Source: Methylacidiphilum caldifontis (lineage in GTDB: Bacteria; Verrucomicrobiota; Verrucomicrobiia; Methylacidiphilales; Methylacidiphilaceae). Taken from it: a DNA stretch of 64,000 nucleotides. The stretch is from positions 744,001-808,000 of the forward strand of contig NZ_CP065957.1 in the NCBI RefSeq assembly GCF_017310505.1. The letters run 5' to 3'. Every line of letters starts with the position of its first letter. Position 1 is the stretch's first letter. Shown piece after piece: positions 61,882-64,000 of the stretch. The notes under the pieces were generated by a model. The model worked only from the letters and a program-made list of their open reading frames with translations. It was not told the DNA's origin and made no database searches. The translations under genes were made by a program, and so were the position numbers.

Positions 61882-63999
61882 TTAGCTTTTTGCTTCATTG
61901 AGCCTATAGCCACGAAAAAGCACAATTGACCTTTCTTTAAGCATATACGAAGAGCCCCCTGGGTATTCTTTCTCTTTTTGAGAAAACTCAGTATCGGCTG
62001 AATCAAAGACTATCGTCCAGGGTTTTTCTTCTCTACGCTTAGGGAGAGTAAAAGAAAGAGGACTTTCAGAGCTATTGAAAAGGATCAACATGGAGTTTCC
62101 TTGGATTGGATTTCCTTGCTCATCGATGTCTCCGATCATATCCCCAGCGAGGTAAACGCCAAATGATTTGATGTAGCCTGCATTCCAACTTTCATCGGTC
62201 AACAGTTCTCCGTTTACATCTAACCAACGAATGTCTCTGACTTCACTACCCCGAATAGCCCGACCATGGAAAAATTTTCTTCTCTGGAAAACAGGCTCTG
62301 TTTTTCTTATTTTGATCAGTTCACAAACAAACTGAAGCAACTCTTCGTCTTGTTCTGAAAGTTGCCAGTTAACCCAACTCAGTTCGTTATCCTGGCAATA
62401 ACAGTTATTGTTTCCCTTCTGGCTATGTCCCATCTCATCTCCGCAATATAACATGGGAACACCAATGGAAAGAAAAAGGGTAGATAGGAGATTTTTGCGT
62501 TGTTTAAGCCGCAGCTGCAGAACATGAGGATCATCCGTAGGACCTTCTACTCCACAATTCCAACTGTAATTTTCATTCTGCCCATCCCGATTGTCTTCAA
62601 GATTAGCTTCGTTATGTTTCTGGTTATAACTCACTAGATCAAGAAGAGTAAAACCGTCATGACAGCAAATAAAATTGATACTCGCATAGGGCTTGCGGCC
62701 GCTCTGCTCGTAGAGATCACTTGAACCAGAAATGCGACTTGCAAACTCGGCTAACATCCCCAAGTCAGCCCTCCAGAATTTTCTGACCGCATCCCTGTAT
62801 TTTCCATTCCATTCTGCCCAACCTACAGGGAAATTTCCAACTTGATAACCTCCTGCTCCAATATCCCATGGTTCGGCAATCAACTTTACTTGAGAAAGCA
62901 CTGGATCCTGACGAATCACTTCAAAAAAAGTAGACAGTTTATCGACGTCAAAAAGCTCTCTGGCCAAAGCCGAAGCCAAATCGAACCGGAAACCATCCAC
63001 ATGCATCTCACAGACCCAATAGCGTAAGCTATCCATAATAAGCTGGATTACGCGTGGATTACGCATGTTTAAACTATTACCGCAACCGCTAAAATCCATG
63101 TAGTAACGTGGGTTATCTGAAACAAGCCTGTAGTAAGAACAGTTGTCGATTCCCCGAAAAGAGAGAGTAGGACCCAAATGATTGCCTTCAGCCGTGTGAT
63201 TATAGACAACATCAAGGATTACTTCAATGCCTACACTATGAAGAGTTCTTACCATCGTTTTAAATTGAGCCAGCGGATCAAGCTTGGAATCTTTGACTAC
63301 ATACCGAAGCTCAGGAGCAAAAAAACAGAGGCTGTTATATCCCCAGTAATTGGTTAATCCCTTTTCAACCAGATGGGACTCATCAACATGTTGATGAACA
63401 GGCAAGAGTTCTATAGTGGTAATTCCAAGCTTAAGCAGGTGGTTAATAACAGGTTCAGAGGCTAAACCCAAGTAAGTTCCCCTAAGTTCTTCGGCTATAC
63501 CAGGCATCCTTTTGGTAAGGCTTTTGAGATGAGCTTCATAAATAATAGTTTTATGCCAAGGAATAGCTGGCCGACTATCCTCCCCCCAAGAAAAAGATGT
63601 GTCAATCACCACCCCTAATGGTACAAACGGGGCGCTATCTTGGTCATTAAAAGACAGGTCCTCTTGAGGATCGCCTATTTTGTAGCCAAATAATGCATTA
63701 TTCCACTCAAGAGGTTTTGAAACAAGCTTAGCATAAGGATCGATAAGTAATTTTTGAGGATTGAATCTATGGCCTTGTTGAGGCTCATAGGGACCATGAA
63801 CCCGGTAGCCATAGAGCTGGCCAGGAAGAACCCCTTCTAAATAGACATGCCAAACGAAATCCGTTTCTTCGGTTAAGACTATCCTTTGTTCATTTTGTCC
63901 TGAGCTATCAAAAAGACAAAGCTCAACTTTAGTTGCATTTTCAGAAAAAAGAGAAAAATTAACTCCTTTCCCATCCCATGTTGCTCCCAGTGGATAAGG
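61882..63999 (-). CDS. glgX: Glycogen debranching enzyme (5' end beyond the window)
   Basis: It hydrolyses alpha-1,6 branches during glycogen breakdown. The reading frame continues to the right edge as PYPLGATWDGKGVNFSLFSE, the usual N-terminal CBM48-type segment, so only the first 10-15 residues are missing; a GTG at 63612 is internal and is not the start. GH13 motifs are VILDVVYNHTAEGNH, DGFRFDLASALAREL, LIAEPWDIGAGGYQVGNF and FICCHDGFTLLDLVSYNQKH. The 706 visible codons fit GlgX. It is followed by the nlpC gene. Confidence 0.95.
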   Translation of the reverse strand, partial: PYPLGATWDGKGVNFSLFSENATKVELCLFDSSGQNEQRIVLTEETDFVWHVYLEGVLPGQLYGYRVHGPYEPQQGHRFNPQKLLIDPYAKLVSKPLEWNNALFGYKIGDPQEDLSFNDQDSAPFVPLGVVIDTSFSWGEDSRPAIPWHKTIIYEAHLKSLTKRMPGIAEELRGTYLGLASEPVINHLLKLGITTIELLPVHQHVDESHLVEKGLTNYWGYNSLCFFAPELRYVVKDSKLDPLAQFKTMVRTLHSVGIEVILDVVYNHTAEGNHLGPTLSFRGIDNCSYYRLVSDNPRYYMDFSGCGNSLNMRNPRVIQLIMDSLRYWVCEMHVDGFRFDLASALARELFDVDKLSTFFEVIRQDPVLSQVKLIAEPWDIGAGGYQVGNFPVGWAEWNGKYRDAVRKFWRADLGMLAEFASRISGSSDLYEQSGRKPYASINFICCHDGFTLLDLVSYNQKHNEANLEDNRDGQNENYSWNCGVEGPTDDPHVLQLRLKQRKNLLSTLFLSIGVPMLYCGDEMGHSQKGNNNCYCQDNELSWVNWQLSEQDEELLQFVCELIKIRKTEPVFQRRKFFHGRAIRGSEVRDIRWLDVNGELLTDESWNAGYIKSFGVYLAGDMIGDIDEQGNPIQGNSMLILFNSSESPLSFTLPKRREEKPWTIVFDSADTEFSQKEKEYPGGSSYMLKERSIVLFRGYRLNEAKS

Positions 64000-64000
64000 T

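Overview
The window looks like chromosome from a moderately AT-rich, thermoacidophilic verrucomicrobial methanotroph of the Methylacidiphilum type. This is an inference from protein style and gene mix: methanethiol-oxidase-type SBP56, cyanase, class III RNR and CusA/CzcA efflux, with frequent TTG starts and weak ribosome binding sites. No decisive marker (pmoCAB, rRNA, tRNA) lies in the window. I found no rRNA, tRNA or CRISPR array.

Layout. Bases 1-3640 are an accessory island, richer in G+C and full of broken genes. It holds the end of an OB-fold/CFI-box protein, a decayed serine recombinase, an integron-type attC site directly behind a frameshifted DUF6804 gene, a CobT-like fragment and a decayed IS607 element with both tnpA and tnpB. 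From 3644 rightward the DNA is ordinary, densely coded chromosome.

Bases 3.6-12 kb hold a DsbA-like protein, a glycosyltransferase, a DUF302-nrdD-nrdG-SRPBCC operon, a DMT permease and an amidase. Bases 12.3-17.5 kb hold cyanase, DUF6607, a tandem-duplicated GNA1162-like protein with a TPR partner, and DUF488. Bases 17.5-24 kb hold a complete reductive pyrimidine catabolism operon: exported nucleoside hydrolase, PreT, PreA, dihydropyrimidinase and an M20 amidohydrolase. Bases 24-37.6 kb hold a double TonB-C protein, CapA, TauE/SafE, PhoD, an aquaporin without the usual pore arginine, SBP56 with a coupled membrane protein, PrpD, Rpe, an old yellow enzyme and a class V aminotransferase.

Bases 37.7-48 kb hold an OmpR/sensor-kinase pair, gpmA on the other strand, and a heavy-metal RND cluster with two tandem TolC-like proteins, an unusually short adaptor and a CusA/CzcA pump, followed by an L,D-transpeptidase. 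Bases 48.2-52.7 kb hold hyuA and hyuB, separated by a second, unrelated IS607 tnpA scar. Bases 52.8-64 kb hold an APH/P-loop kinase, several envelope proteins, TonB, an atypical response regulator, a LuxR solo, a gamma-glutamylcyclotransferase, an unexplained GC-rich hairpin island, and a glgX-nlpC operon running off the right edge.

How parts may work together. The 17.5-24 kb genes can turn nucleosides and uracil/thymine into beta-amino acids and ammonia. Cyanase, the amidase and hyuAB add further ways to release nitrogen or carboxylates from C-N compounds. The two-component system next to the RND cluster probably senses the metal that the pump exports. The most unusual items are the attC site outside any visible integron, the IS607 scar that splits hyuAB, the adaptor with no visible hairpin or lipoyl part, the V-for-R aquaporin, and the hairpin island at 60.98-61.15 kb.
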